Positions 47,651 through 63,588 of a stretch of 64,000 bases of DNA are shown one piece after another. Origin of the DNA: Edolisoma coerulescens (Eukaryota; Chordata; Aves; Passeriformes; Campephagidae). A program made the translations under genes and the position numbers. The stretch spans positions 2,108,342 through 2,172,341 of the forward strand of contig VWZW01004119.1 in NCBI GenBank assembly GCA_013397115.1. The letters are read 5' to 3'. Position 1 is the first letter of the stretch, and the number at the start of each line of letters is the position of its first letter. Under the pieces are notes generated by a model. It saw nothing but the letters and a program-made list of their open reading frames with translations, did no database searches and had not been told where the DNA came from.

Positions 47651-47802
47651 GAAAATAAATTGTATTGGTGTGATGCTCGTACCGACAAGATAGAAAGAAT
47701 TGACCTTGGGAGTGGAGGGAATCGGGAGATTGTGCTGTCAGGGAGCAATGTGGATATGTTTTCAGTGGCGGTGTTCGGAGCTTACATCTACTGGTCTGAC
47801 AG
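47651..47802 (+). CDS. LRP1B: LRP1B E18: propeller 5, fourth and fifth motifs
   Basis: 152 nt, phase 0 in, phase 2 out. Encodes ENKLYWCDARTDKIERIDLG then GNREIVLSGSNVDMFSVAVF and GAYIYWSDR. It carries LYWCD and IYWSD. The Cys of YWCDA is recalled in LRP1 as well and could pair with the E17 Cys. The acceptor is gaaattaatctttag|g and the donor is ag|gtaatt. Confidence 0.97.
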
Positions 47803-51218
<3,416 letters not shown>

Positions 51219-51590
51219 GTACCAATGTCTGTGCCAAGAACAACGGGGGATGCCACCAGCTCTGCCTTTACCACGGGAACGCTCGGAGAACTTGTGCCTG
51301 CGCTCACGGGTATCTGGCAGAAGATGGGATCAGCTGCCTCAGGCACGAGGGTTACCTGCTGTACTCAGGAAGGACAATATTGAAAAGCATACACCTTTCC
51401 GATGAGACCAACTTGAATTCTCCAGTAAGGCCCTATGAAAACCCAGAGTACTTCAAAAATGTGATCGCTCTGGCCTTTGACTACAGCCTGAAGGGAAGGG
51501 GCACCAATCGTATATTCTTCAGCGATGCCCACTATGGAAACATCCAAGTTATTAAAGACAACTGGGCTGGCAGAAAAGTGCTAATTGAAA
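51219..51590 (+). CDS. LRP1B: LRP1B E20: EGF-like module and start of propeller 6
   Basis: 372 nt, 124 codons, phase 1 in and out, the largest exon here. It first encodes an EGF-like module, TNVCAKNNGGCHQLCLYHGN to DGISC, with six cysteines and NNGGC. It then opens propeller 6 with RHEGYLLYSGRTILKSIHLS, runs through FKNVIALAFDYS and reaches IFFSDAHYGNIQVIKDN, where FFSD replaces YWTD. Fusing the EGF module to the propeller start in one exon differs from the one-module exons E7 and E13. The acceptor is tttttttttacag|gt and the donor is a|gtaagt. Confidence 0.97.
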
Positions 51591-53030
51591 GTAAGTAAAA
51601 AAAAAAAAAATTCCCAAAATGCGTGATTTATTTCAATAAACTTTGAGTGAAGAGTTGGTGATCACTTTGCTTTATAGAGTAAAAAAGTCAATGACGTTTT
51701 ACCATAATTAATTATTATATTTTATCCCTGTAAGATACATTTAAACATTAACCACTTTGTAATAATTTGTCTTAAAACAGGCTTATGAGGCGTGAAGCAT
51801 ATTACTAGAAAACAGAAATGATGGTGCTAATGCTTAATTTATATTACTGTGATTTTAAGGAGCTTTACCACTGAAACAAAACCTCATTGTGCATTGCTTG
51901 GAAATGAAACTGTTTGGTTGTTTATTTTTCTAGTTAGTGAGGATGAAGTCTCTGTTGTAGTCATTTCTCATATTAAGACCTTGGTCAGTGTGTTCAGTTG
52001 ATTCACCCTTCTTGAAGTGAAGCCCAAGAAAGGGACTTGTGCTCAGTGATAATCAAAACCAAATTCCAACCTACAAAACTGTTTGGTTTTAATAGAGGCT
52101 CACTTGGTAGTGTACTTATTTACTCCTCGTGTTTACTATGCCTGCATTCACCAGAGTAGTAGGAGGAATTTTATAAAATGTGACCTGTTTCTAGCCTTTG
52201 AAACTCGTAGCTTGGCACTACTATCAAGATATTGCTGCCAGCATCTTCACCGAAGTCTTCAGGATAGGACAAACCACATTTTGCTGCTGAGGTCTCAATA
52301 AAATCTGAGTATCTGGCAATAAAATTTTGGCAACCAAGTCTGACATAACTGTAATACAATGTGTATGTAGGAAGGTACCAGGTTTGTCATGGTAAAATTT
52401 GAATTCGAGGAAAATCTGAATGTGAATACCTAAGGAATACATCCTTAATGCTAAGCATCCATAAATCTGTATGACAGAAGTGCTAGTTGTAAAAACTTCT
52501 GCTGTCTTTCATTTCTGTTCCACTTAATTTGTTCTAAAATATGCAACAAACCACATTCATCTATAGTCAGTTATCAGATGCAGATACTTAATTTGTTTGC
52601 TCTCTTACTTGTCCTTTTTCAGTACTGGGTTTTTTGAAGGCTGCAATTTCAGTAATTGTTTTCCAAAATGTCTGAAATGCTAGATAGTATTTGCTCCTTA
52701 AGTTGTGGATAAATCTCATATGAATTTCTATTGTTTTATGCTATATTACCTAAATTTAGATATTTTTTTGGGTCAGTTTAATAACAAAACCAAAGAGTGA
52801 TGAGGAAAAATGGAAGTTTGTTTGATGTATCACCTTTTGCTGTTGAATGTTAATGGGAACGTGTTTTAGAAAAAAGTTAAACAGTTGCAAACTGACAAAA
52901 TATTATCCCACAACTGACATTGGATAGTTGTTTTATGTTCTACCTCTGCACTGGGGTTCTGTGGAGTTGTTTGTGGTTATGAAAAGAGTTGGCACTAATG
53001 CATGGAAAAGCATTTTTAAAGTATTTTTGA

Positions 53031-53268
53031 ACTGAAAGAGGATAGATTTAGATGAGATTTAAGGAAGAAATTCTTCACTATGATAATGGTGAGGCTCTGG
53101 CACAGGTAGCCCAGAGAAGCTGTGGCTGCCCCATTCCTGGAAGTATCCAAGGCCAGGTTGGACACAGCTTGGAGCAACCTGGGATAGTGGAAGGTGTCCC
53201 TGCCCATGGCAGGGGGTGGAATGGGATGATCTTTTAAGGTCTCTTCCAAACCAAACCACACTGTGAAT
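53031..53268 (+). mobile_element. CR1 LINE, 3' end, plus strand
   Basis: Starts actgaaagaggatagattta and passes gatttaaggaagaaattctt, ggcacaggtagcccagagaa and catggcagggggtggaatgg, the normal order of the CR1 3' end, finishing at the terminal actgtgaat. Better preserved than the other short copies. 5'-truncated and without a complete ORF. Confidence 0.93.
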
Positions 53269-54557
53269 ATATATGATACAAGGTCTTTGGGTTTTTTTCC
53301 GTTGACTTCCTATGTGCGCATATCTTAGAGGAATTCATGATATCTGTATTGTGATATGTTAAAGATAAACTAAGCAATGTCATCAGGATGTTCCCATTAC
53401 TCCTAGAAAAGCATTAAACCTAAGGATTCAGAGTTGATCTTAGCTGCACCAGAGACACAGCTTACAGAAACGTGCAGTGGTGACATGGAAGCACAATTTT
53501 AACTCTGGTGGTTTAAAAAGAGATTGAAAGTATCATATAAAAAGCCATTGGAATTTTCAGCATTTAAAACAGACAAAGAAGAGAAATAAATACTGGGGAC
53601 GCACTAATGCAGATAGAAATTGGGTTTTAAAAGAACAAAAAAGTATTCCTCATTACTTCATAATAAGTTGCTCTACAAGAGCTAAAGACATTCCATAAAG
53701 CACAGCTGGGAATTACAGTTTTAAGAAATTGTTAGGAAGTGTTTCTACTTGTAGCTTAATATACCAGATTTCATTTTTCATTAGCAGAGTCAGCGCTCTG
53801 AATAATTGAATGTCAGATGAAATTTTGTATCTTTGCAAAAGCATTCACTGTCCCTGCTTGGGATGTACATGTGAACGATGGCGTTTTGTAGAAATGCTTC
53901 ACTGTTATTCTGTAGAAATGCTACTTTGTAAGTGAGAAAGGGATATAACATCCCAGAATATGTTTATTGCTCTATTTCATGTGTTTTAAACCTCTTCAGT
54001 TTATGTTGAGTCATTCTTTATCAGCTGGTATTTTTGTAGCCTTCCATCCCACAGTCTGCACGTGATTTTTCTCTCACTGTAAACAGGAGACATTCATGAG
54101 CCTGCTTGATATAATGGAAATATTTGATCAACCTCCACCTATAAGGAGAAAAGCAGTGTTAAGATGGTTGACACCACTAATTCCATTCACTGGAAGACAT
54201 AAAATTCCCAAATTTTCTCATTTCCAAGTTAAGAATCTGATTACATAGAAATTATTGAATGGAACCCAGCTGAAAAATTTTAGTGATAATGTTTCATTTC
54301 AGAATTGAAAAATAGCATCTTTGACATTAATTTTGCTATTTTTTCCACCAAAGTTGTTAGAATACATCTGTAGGAAGTTTTAGTTTATTAGAAAGAGATT
54401 CAAAACCACATTGGAAATACCTGGTGTGGTTATATCAGTTCTACAATCTTTTTCTACCTCATTAAGTTGAAGTCCACAAATAGTGTAAACCTTTACTCAG
54501 TAATTGACTTTAATAGAGAAAATAGGGTATGTTACATCCAAGATACTGTTGTCCCAG

Positions 54558-55085
54558 GTTTTTAGTTCACTGAATATGAATCTGCTCATAGAGGATCTCT
54601 TATCAGATGGATCTCTACCTCCCTGAAATCAGATGTGCCACTCAAATCTATTAGATCCGTGAACTTTTCTGCACACTAAAAACACTTAAGGCACATAGAC
54701 CTCTTTGTTAAACAGGTTTCCAGCTCACTAAAAACAGATTTACAACTCACGAGCAACCCATTATCTAACATGTTTTTAGCTCACTGAGAACAGATTTACT
54801 ACCCAGAAACAACCTATTATCTAACATGTTTCCAGTTCACTGAAAACAGATTTACAGCCCATACGCAAGCTATTATCTAACATAGTTCCAACTCACTGAA
54901 TATTGATTTAGAATTCATAAACAACCCATTATCTGACAAATTTTCACCTCACTGAACAGATTTGCAACTCATAAACAACCCATTAGCTAACACATTTTCG
55001 GCTCAGGGAAAGTAGATTTACAGCATATAAACAACTTTATCTAACTTGTTCCAGTTCACTAAAAACAGATTCAAAACTCACCAAG
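54558..55085 (+). repeat. Diverged minisatellite, unit about 56 bp, 7 clear copies
   Basis: The unit resembles agctcactaaaaacagattt followed by acaactcacaaacaacccat and tatctaacatgtttcc. The element agctcact or its variants starts at 54722, 54778, 54834, 54890, 54946, 55000 and 55053, so spacing is 56, 56, 56, 56, 54 and 53. Two or three more degraded units extend left to about 54558 (agttcactgaatatg). Copies differ by many substitutions, so the array is old. Confidence 0.92.
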
Positions 55086-56340
55086 AATCCTGTACCAGGT
55101 AGGGTCCTGTCTTCAGCAGGAAGAAACAATGATAGCAACAACAATAAACCAGTCCAGGATCTGCATAGTGTGCCATGCCCTAACACCTTTATTATTTGTG
55201 CAATGTAGGGTTTTTTTGGAGGGGAGTCTGTCATATCTCTAAACTCTCCTTTGGTCAATCAGCAGCAGTTTTCTTTTTCTTATTTTTTGAAGTAATTTTA
55301 TCAGGTTAATCTTTCTCATTCCCACTTTTTTAAAAAAGTTACCTTGTTCTTGGCCTGTGATTTCCCACAAATATTCTTTTGGCTGATCTAAGTTGTTTCA
55401 AAGCTTATGTTTATACAAAAAAGCCTTTTTAGAAGAAAAACTTTGAGATTTTAGGCTATTAGTGCCTTTTTAAAATTTACTTATCATAGGTAGAAGCTTG
55501 AAGTAATATATTCATTAACCAAAGCTTTCCTCAGTGTATCTGTAGAGAAATCAGTGCAGTGTTCAAATAGGTTTAATACAGGGGTACAACAGTAGACAGA
55601 AGAGCAATGAACAAGTTAAAGAGATGAGGTGGAGGCGAGGAAAAACAAACAAAAAAACAAATGAGAAAGAGGGAAAAGTATTAAGCTGAGATACCCCCAG
55701 TGAGCTGTTTTTTCTCCTGCTTGTGTAAACAATGGCACTGAGACATTTTGCCAGTGTAGTGTCTTTCACAGCACAAAAGGAAAATGTTACGTGAAAAAAA
55801 CGCTCCTGTTTTGAACCTGAGGCACTCATGCCCATGGAACACAAAAATCTTTTCACTGCTAACATGAAGTGTCAGATCCTGTGATGTATTGTAAGGCTTT
55901 TTACAGTCTGAATCTTTTTAAGGTGTTCCAATGTGTGCTACTATTCTTCCTAGCTAAATGGGTCCAATTTAACTGTCAAAAAGGCATTTATGTTCCCATT
56001 TCTCTTACAGAGCATTACATTTTGTACATTGTATGAGATCCCTTTAGTTTTGGAGCTTTCTTCTCCAGGAAAGAACTTTTTAATCTGTTAAAAATAAATA
56101 CTTGAATATTGCTGCTTTTCATTTCATAAACGAATGGGATTCATTATAACTGTATGTGTTGGAATAGAGGTCAAATGATTTTCACCCTTTAAAGGAGGGA
56201 AAGTGAGAGGCTGTTGTTAAGTCTAGGATATTTAAATAGCAGTACATAATATTTATTATTACAATGCCAACACTGTTAGAGGAAAACAAAGTGTCTGGTT
56301 TGTCAATGTAATTTGTTTCTATATTGCTGCATATTAGAGA

Positions 56341-56434
56341 ATCAGACAGTCACAGAATGTTTTGGTTGTGAGGGACCTTAAAGATCATCTTATTCCAACA
56401 CCCTGCCAGGAAAGGGACACCTTCCACTAGACTA
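56341..56434 (-). mobile_element. CR1 LINE, 3' end fragment, minus strand
   Basis: On the plus strand reads cacagaatgttttggttgtg, gaccttaaagatcatcttat and gggacaccttccactagact, the reverse of the CR1 3' end. About 94 bp. Confidence 0.88.
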
Positions 56435-58242
56435 AGATTAGTGGGTAAAATCTATGAGTTGCTATTATAGGTGGATGAAGGTTACTAATTTTATATTAAG
56501 CTTTTTTTCTTTAATTTTAGAAATGTGTATTCCTATACATTTCATGCTTTGTTTAGGTGCTCCTGGTGTGAAACTCTGACATATACGATATATTTTTTAC
56601 AAAATGCCATTGGTTTTCTAAATTGTTGAGTTCCCTGCATTTCCTTAAGTTTGTGACGTCTCGTCCTCTGCTACATTATTCCTGCTGACCCTAAGACAAT
56701 CCTTAAATCTAATAATGGAGTAAGTTATATATCAGATAATGAAGGACAGATTATTGCAGGTTTGCATCTCTTGTGATTTTCCTTGGTAAATAATCAGGGA
56801 ACGTTTGTGGAAGGGCTCTATCCATTGTCTAGAAAAAAATTAATTGGAAGTAGATATAGATTTCATCATAAAAAGCTGTTGATTATTATGGAAGATGCCA
56901 AATGTTTTGCTAGATATGAGATTTCAGTATTGCGCTTTCCACAAAAAAAAAAATCCAAAAGATTGAGGGTTTTTTTCTGCTTTTAGAATGGTCTTATATT
57001 TCTTTTACATCATTCCCAACAAATGTTCATTCTTTCCAGTATTGGCTCAGGAAGTTTGAAGGAGTAATAAGGTCACATCCATGGAGTTATTTGTAGTTTC
57101 TTGGACTTTAGCTAATTGTTACCTTGAAGAACCCAAAGCATTTGTTTTATGCTGTCTCATTGCATTTAATAATCTTGAATATGGGATAGCTTATAGCATG
57201 GGTTTATTTTTTCAAGATAGAAAAATGGTACAGGTGTTTGCTGATTCTTGGTATAATTTTAGCAAACTTTACATCTGCTCTGAAATAAAATCATATTCTC
57301 AGGCTAAATAGAACGACAGCATAGTTGGTTATTGCAGTTTATTATAAACTTACTACTGTCTCAGAACTTTTGTTTAGCAAAAGGCTTCCTGGTACTCGAA
57401 GAGCAAAGTGAGGGTGAGAATTATGTAAAGTTCTGAGTGTGCAGTTGGTGAGAGATGGGAATAGCAACGCTTTCCTTCAGGTGCCTTGTTGCTCACAAGG
57501 CTCTGCTTTCACCCCGGATCAAACGGTGACCACCTGTTACCTGTCACCATAATCCTACACAAACAGCGAGACAGAAACCACAACCCCCTCCTGATGTAAC
57601 CATCCACAGGCTGAATCCTGAAAGGGAAATTGCAAAAGCCGAGTCAGAGAATGAATAAAGATCAAGCAGGTGTTTCACTACTGATCATTAAAGCCATCTC
57701 CGATGTTCTGATCTCAAAGTGCTGTTTATGCTCAGTTTTATTACTTTGATGGCTTTTCAGTGTTAAAAAAATGATGATGTTGACAGTTGTTCTTGCTTTA
57801 CAACATTGTTAAAGAAAAGGAGTTGGTTTAAATAGGAAATTCAAGGAAAAAGGTAATTTAAGTGATGCAACTGGAAAAGTTTTGGCTGCAAACTTTCTAG
57901 ATAGTTTTAAAAACGGAAGATAAGAGGTAAAAATCTAGGAAATGGAGAACTAGTGTATATGTATATATTACCAAAATCAGTGGCAACTGTTACTGGATTA
58001 TTTAAACCTTGCCCTTTATTACTTTTATTTTCTGGTTACAATAATAAGGGAGCATATTCTGAGTTCTTCAGTTATTGATTTGTTGCTTGTCTGTTCCCCG
58101 AGAAAGTCAGATGAAGATCAGCATGACAATATTTATAGGCTGCATCTCATCTGTGGGATGCAATCTATCTTCGTTAACTTCAGTAAAAGTGATAGATAGC
58201 ATTTGGCAACGTAATGATGTGATCACTCTGGCATTGCCTTTG

Positions 58243-58500
58243 TAAATCATAAGCTGTTGCATTCTCTTGTGTAGATATTTAATCAGTTATACACCCCATT
58301 ACTGATTTAATTCAGAACGTCAGTGGCAGGTGAATAATGTGAGTATTTGTATATTAATATCATATTGTATTAATGTTCTTTTCATTTAAGTATGCTATTC
58401 ATGTGAAAATCATAAACTGTTGCTTCATGGCTAGAATAAATTTAATCAGTGCTGTAGGCATCTAATGCCATCAGTGTTTTAATTCAATATGTCAGTGAAA
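58243..58500 (+). repeat. Diverged direct repeat, offset about 164 bp
   Basis: The order aaatcataa(g/a)ctgttgc, then atttaatcagt, then ttaattca and a gtcagtg ending appears at about 58243-58328 and at about 58407-58500. Similarity is partial, so this may be an old duplication. Confidence 0.5.
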
Positions 58501-58990
58501 CAAATGGGATTCTTTTCATTTCCAGTTTCTTTATGCTTTATCAATTCAGAATATTACATGATGCTGCAAAAATATGAAGCTTAGAGTAAACAAATTGCTA
58601 ATTTTCAACCTGTCAGTGGCATTTGGGACTAAATCCCCCAACTGTAGCACCAGAGAGGATGAGTACATATTTCTGATGTATTTCATAGTAACTGAATATC
58701 TAATGATAAATTAACTTCAAGAAAAAAAGTGCTCTGGAATATTCTTTAAGGAAGTATGAAATAAGTAAATATAAAACAATATCTGTGCAAACCAGTAATG
58801 ACATAACACTGAAATGCAGTTGCTCAGGAGTCTTCTCCAGTGTCCTTTGTTTAGCAATATAAAGTTGCCGGAAGGTTTTAGTTTTAAGGAACAGCCTAAA
58901 AGTCTAGAAGACCATTTCTAGGATAATTCCTGTCCTTGGTCACTGTTTTATCACTGGAATTATTGCAGGAATTTAGAGTTTCACCAATAA

Positions 58991-59040
58991 CCTCTAAACA
59001 AAAAAAAAACCCAACAACAACACCACCAACAAAAAAACCT
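58991..59040 (-). repeat. A/C-rich (minus-strand G/T-rich) low-complexity tract
   Basis: Sequence of almost only A and C, such as cccaacaacaacaccaccaa, the reverse-strand form of the G/T tracts elsewhere in this window. A similar tract lies at 49812-49858. Confidence 0.75.
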
Positions 59041-60291
59041 AGAAACATATAAACTAACCTAAAAAATTTGTATTAGCAGTGAGAAATTCTTATCCTGAAG
59101 ATTTTCCTGAATGGTGCACTGCTGGCACATCCAGCTCACACCACACACTACCAAGAACAAAGTTACTTGTGCTATCCATTGGAAGAATTTATCTAAAAGT
59201 TGTATCACTCTCTAAATCTTCTGCCCTTGACTTTAAAGCCACCTTATTTATAGATTTCTAAAGCTATTAAATGAGTCACTTCTATATTGGTGGAGTTCTC
59301 AATTCCGTAAGTACAGGACATGATAAAACTAAAAGTTTATTAGCAAATAAAAGAGTGTGCCTGGTGTAAATCCTTCAGAAGTAATACTTTTGGTGGAGTT
59401 AAGAAAATGCACTTGGTGTGTGTTTGCAGCAGTTAGTTTTCTTTTTAATTGGTTTTTTTTCTTGTCTTGTAGCAATTTAATTCCTCTGAATTATTTTTTT
59501 CTGAGCACATATTTTTTACTAGGAGTTTTTCTGTCTGAATTAGTTATGAAACAATTGTCATCCAGGAGTTTTTCACCTGAACCTTTTCTTTGGAATACTG
59601 GTTTATAGATTGCTTTCTTTTAGCTCTGCTCCACTGACAACACGTGTATGTATGGAAAAGGTTTTTTGCAAAATTCTGTATTTTAGATATTGTATTAATA
59701 CATTTTTCATCTGTATACTAAATGCTTGCTTGTCTCCATACATGCCATAACCTTCCATGTAGCTGTTCTCTAAAAGTTTAGAAATTGCCATTTTGTGAAT
59801 AGTAACTTGGATTTAAACCTTCTTCTGTGACCATTTACAGGCCTAAACATGGAACTGCAGTATGATGTGTTTGCCCCATGTAAGAAGGGGAAACTTTGCT
59901 TTCTGATACTTGTGGGAAGATTCAGTTCTCCTCTTTACTACAGAAATTACTCATAAAACAGCAAATCTAGTATTGAGGAGCACTTTCATCCTTGTGGCTG
60001 TGTTTAGTTGATCGCATCTCACTGTGACAGGAACAACATCATTACCTTTTGTCTGCTACAGAAGAGTTTTGGGCTATGTTCTGTAGTCAGTTTGCTCTCA
60101 AATTTCTTGACAGATTCAGACAGGAGAGAAAGCTAAAGCTGATAGAAATTCAAGAGGTTACACAAGAAAAAAAATTTTTTTTTCTTCTATTGTCTTACAA
60201 ATGAAGAGCAATAAACGCTCTGATGGTTTGTTTGTTACAAATACTGAGTAGAATTGGTCAGAAAATGTCAATGCACCTGTTATTTCTTAAT

Positions 60292-60372
60292 AGAATCACA
60301 GAATATCTGAATTGGAAGGGACCCATGAGGACCATCAAGACCAAGTTGTGATTCCACACAGGGAAACCTAAT
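60292..60372 (-). mobile_element. Short CR1-type 3' end fragment, minus strand
   Basis: Plus strand reads agaatcacagaatatctgaa, ttggaagggacccatgagga, then ccatcaagaccaa. This resembles the reverse of a CR1 subfamily 3' end distinct from the one at 56341. Only about 80 bp, so the subfamily is uncertain. Confidence 0.75.
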
Positions 60373-61815
60373 AGTTAAACCAGATATCTAAGAACATTTG
60401 TTTTAGTTTAGAGAATTGTATGTAGTGACAAATTTGGATTCAGCATATAATTTTAATGAAAATCTCTGTCATGATATTTGAAAGAGCTGATTATTTTTGA
60501 ATTTCAGTTGGTGATTTCTAAAACCTTCACTATATTTCAATATTTTGAGCTACTTGTAGGTGAGCTGAAGATACATGTTTTTTTCTTCATCAATTCTGTT
60601 TCATAAGTAGGCAAACTATTTTTACATATATTCACCTCCCTTTAAGGAGTGTCATCTCATTTATTTTTTCTGTTGTTTCTTCTTGAAGACAAATCACTGA
60701 TACTTCTCCACAGATATGTCACAAAATCTAGTCAGTAGATAGCCAAATGCTTTAACAATAAAAATACAAAAAACTGAAAAATAATTACTTGTCTCAGTTT
60801 TGATTTATTTGCTTCAAAGTATTGATTCAGTGTTTGTTCTTTCAGTGTGATCAAACTCTTTTTGGGTCTTTCTGCTCTGTATATATGAATTGCATAGTAA
60901 AAATTACATCTTTCAGCAAGCTGAATGTAAATTGCAATAGCCAACATAATGTAATCCTAATTAAATTTCTAGGTTTTTGCCTTCTGTAGCTCATTAATAA
61001 GCCGCATGAACCTTCTGGTCGAAAAATATTTGTTTCTAGCAAAATAATAAGTGAAGTTATCAACATATGTATTTCTGTAGTAATTAAAAAATAATGGTAG
61101 GGAATAATTATTCCTATTTCTCACAGTCTGTCACTTTTATGTATTGGGATTAAATACAATTTATCTTTTCAGGACATGAAATATATGTTTTAGTTGCTTA
61201 CTAATATTTTCTTTTTTTTTCCTAGCTCACAGTTTTTTATGTTGAATGAGTGTGGTGTCATGACTTGTTAAAAATATATATTGCTTCTGACACCTTCAGA
61301 GTTGGTATTTTTTCAGTATTTTTCAGGTGCTTAACAAAAGCCAAGAGCTAATAACAACAGGGCACTTTGATCCCTATTAGTGTAGCATGTCAGTGTCAGA
61401 AAATAGAGAGAGCTAAATAATACAAGTAACTAGTGAAAAAATGCCCAATACTGGGTTTAAATGATATTTGAAGACATGACTAAATAATTGTTGTCTTGAA
61501 TAAATGTTTGTTATTTCTGATGTATTATCTGGGGACACTGTAGTGATAATATTAGTTTGATGATTGTTAGAACTGACCAATAAGGTACAGGGTACTAACC
61601 CTGTGGTCTTGCCCTCTATGTTTTTTTAATTTATGAAGAGAAATTATAAGATTTTGATTCCAATAAAAATAAACACGTGATAAAAGTAACGGCAGAGTCA
61701 CTTGGCTGAAATAGCTGAACCCTACAAGTCTGCAGGATCAGCTCTGGGGAAAATTAAAACCAAAAGTCTCGTTAGCAGGGGTTTTATTCGCTCTGTCTGT
61801 CACCGTGTCTTGCAG

Positions 61816-62005
61816 ATGTGGGGTCAGTGGAGGGCCTGGCTTATCACAGAGCTTGGGACACTCTGTACTGGACCAGCTCCACCACGTCCTCCATCACCAG
61901 GCACACCGTGGACCAGCGGCGCCGCGGGGCGTTCAACCGCGAGGCCGTGATCACCATGTCTGAGGATGACCATCCCCACGTGCTGGCCCTGGATGAATGC
62001 CAAAA
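61816..62005 (+). CDS. LRP1B: LRP1B E21: propeller 6, second motif
   Basis: 190 nt, phase 1 in, phase 2 out. Encodes NVGSVEGLAYHRAWDTLYWT then SSTTSSITRHTVDQRRRGAF and ITMSEDDHPHVLALDECQ. LYWTS is the YWTD-type motif. DQRRRGAF carries three adjacent arginines where recalled LRP1 has DQTRPGAF. The exon is unusually rich in G+C and CpG around 61910-61945 inside an AT-rich region. The acceptor is caccgtgtcttgcag|at and the donor is aa|gtatgt. Confidence 0.96.
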
Positions 62006-63383
62006 GTATGTGTTAGATCTCTCCTACAACATCCTAATTCTTGGCAAGGCATACTCCTTTAAGTCAACCCATATTGCTGAACCCTACGAAGGTTGATTAC
62101 AGTTCCTTGTTTAGGAGACAAATGTTAACACATTTTGTTGGTGGTGTCTTCCTCTTATAAAGGAGTGTCAGAATTAATATTCAACATTTTATATGTTTTT
62201 ATGTTTCAGATCAAATAATCATTGTGTTTTCATGGAATGTTAAAGAATTCAAGCTGCTTTTCTTAAGAATGAGCCAAATACCAATTATTTAGTGGTCATT
62301 TTCTCAGACGTGTTACTCTTACTGCTTTAGTGAAAAAATTAATTTATGCACTTAAAAAAGAAGTCCTAGTTTCTTGTATGCAAAATAGAGGCCCATGTGT
62401 TTATCACAGAAATCAGTGTTGTATAAAAGTATGTAACAATGGACAAAATCCTGCAAAGAAATATAATTTAGTTCCTTCCCACCATTCACAAAAATACCGT
62501 GTTAGTGAGAGGATTTTTAGTTTTACTTCAGTGTCTTACACATTTGAGGTACTTTAATTTTCTCTGTTAATTCTAGGAGAAAGGCAACCTGCTTTTTTTG
62601 CTTCTTGTAACTGTCCCTCTCTTTTGGGAAGGTTGGAGAACATTTCTACCATATAAAATTGTATTTTTAATTTGTGGTAGCGGAATGTACAAAGCTGCAT
62701 GAGTAGTGGAACTGATTTCCATGTGTGACTTCATGTCCTGTTAATACAAATCAAGAGTTTATGCTGCATTGTAAAATACAATTACCAAGGTGTCATAAAT
62801 AAATGAGAGGAGGGGCAGGCTCTGATCAGTCCATGGATTGGAATTACATGCATGGCCCAGTCCATAACATTTGTCTGTTGTTGTTAACAGTAACAAGGAG
62901 CTGACTGAGCCTCCTGTAGAGCACATTAAGGTCCTTTTCTTCCCATTATCAACTTTGTGCACACCAGTCCTTTGGTCTCCATCGCAGCTCCAGTATGGGA
63001 GAAGCTGCAGATTAATTTCGCTGTTAAAGATTACTAATACACACATTAGCAGAATTAAGTTTGTATCATTACACAGCTTCTATCTCTCTGTGATGGTAAA
63101 TTACTACAGAGACAAGATCACGACTGAACAGATCTGTAAAAGAAAAAAATCTGTACTCCTATATGAATTAATGAACTAGGAAACTGCTATGATTTATATA
63201 TATAATTTATTTATAGGCTATTACATTTTCCTATTCACCATTGATTATAAAAATTACTTATAGATGCCATTCAGAATTGTTTATGAAGGCATTTGTTTTT
63301 TTTTCCTCTATTGCTCATTTCATAGAGAATTAAATTATAAAATGTATCTTATGGTTTTATTTGTTATTTTGATTTTAATACAG
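62006..63383 (+). other. Intron E21-E22 (1.4 kb)
   Basis: AT-rich unique sequence with a short (AT)n at about 63195-63206. Nothing else recognised. Confidence 0.85.
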
Positions 63384-63588
63384 CTTAATGTTTTGGACTA
63401 ACTGGAATGAGCAGCTCCCAAGCATCATGAGATCCACCCTCTCAGGCAAAAATGCCCAGGTTATCATTAGCACTGATATTCTGACACCAAATGGACTCAC
63501 CATTGACCACAGGGCGGAGAAACTTTACTTTTCAGATGGCAGCTTGGGAAAAATTGAGAGGTGTGAATACGATGGATCACAAAGATAT
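63384..63588 (+). CDS. LRP1B: LRP1B E22: propeller 6, third and fourth motifs
   Basis: 205 nt, phase 2 in, phase 0 out. Encodes NLMFWTNWNEQLPSIMRSTL then SGKNAQVIISTDILTPNGLT and AEKLYFSDGSLGKIERCEYD, ending GSQRY. It carries MFWTN and LYFSD. STDILTPNG and SDGSLGKIE follow recalled LRP1B, whereas LRP1 differs (EKDIRTPNG, SDATLDKIE). The propeller is incomplete, so its last blade must lie in the next exon beyond the window. The acceptor is gattttaatacag|c and the donor is gtaagt. Confidence 0.97.

Larger units (their letters stand above)
51591..61815 (+). other. Intron E20-E21 (10.2 kb, largest in window)
   Basis: Holds CR1 fragments at 53031-53268, 56341-56434 and 60292-60372, a minisatellite at 54558-55085, an A/C-rich tract at about 58991-59040 and a diverged duplication at about 58243-58500. 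A G+C-richer patch at 57480-57670 is unexplained. No exon or RNA gene was recognised. Confidence 0.8.
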
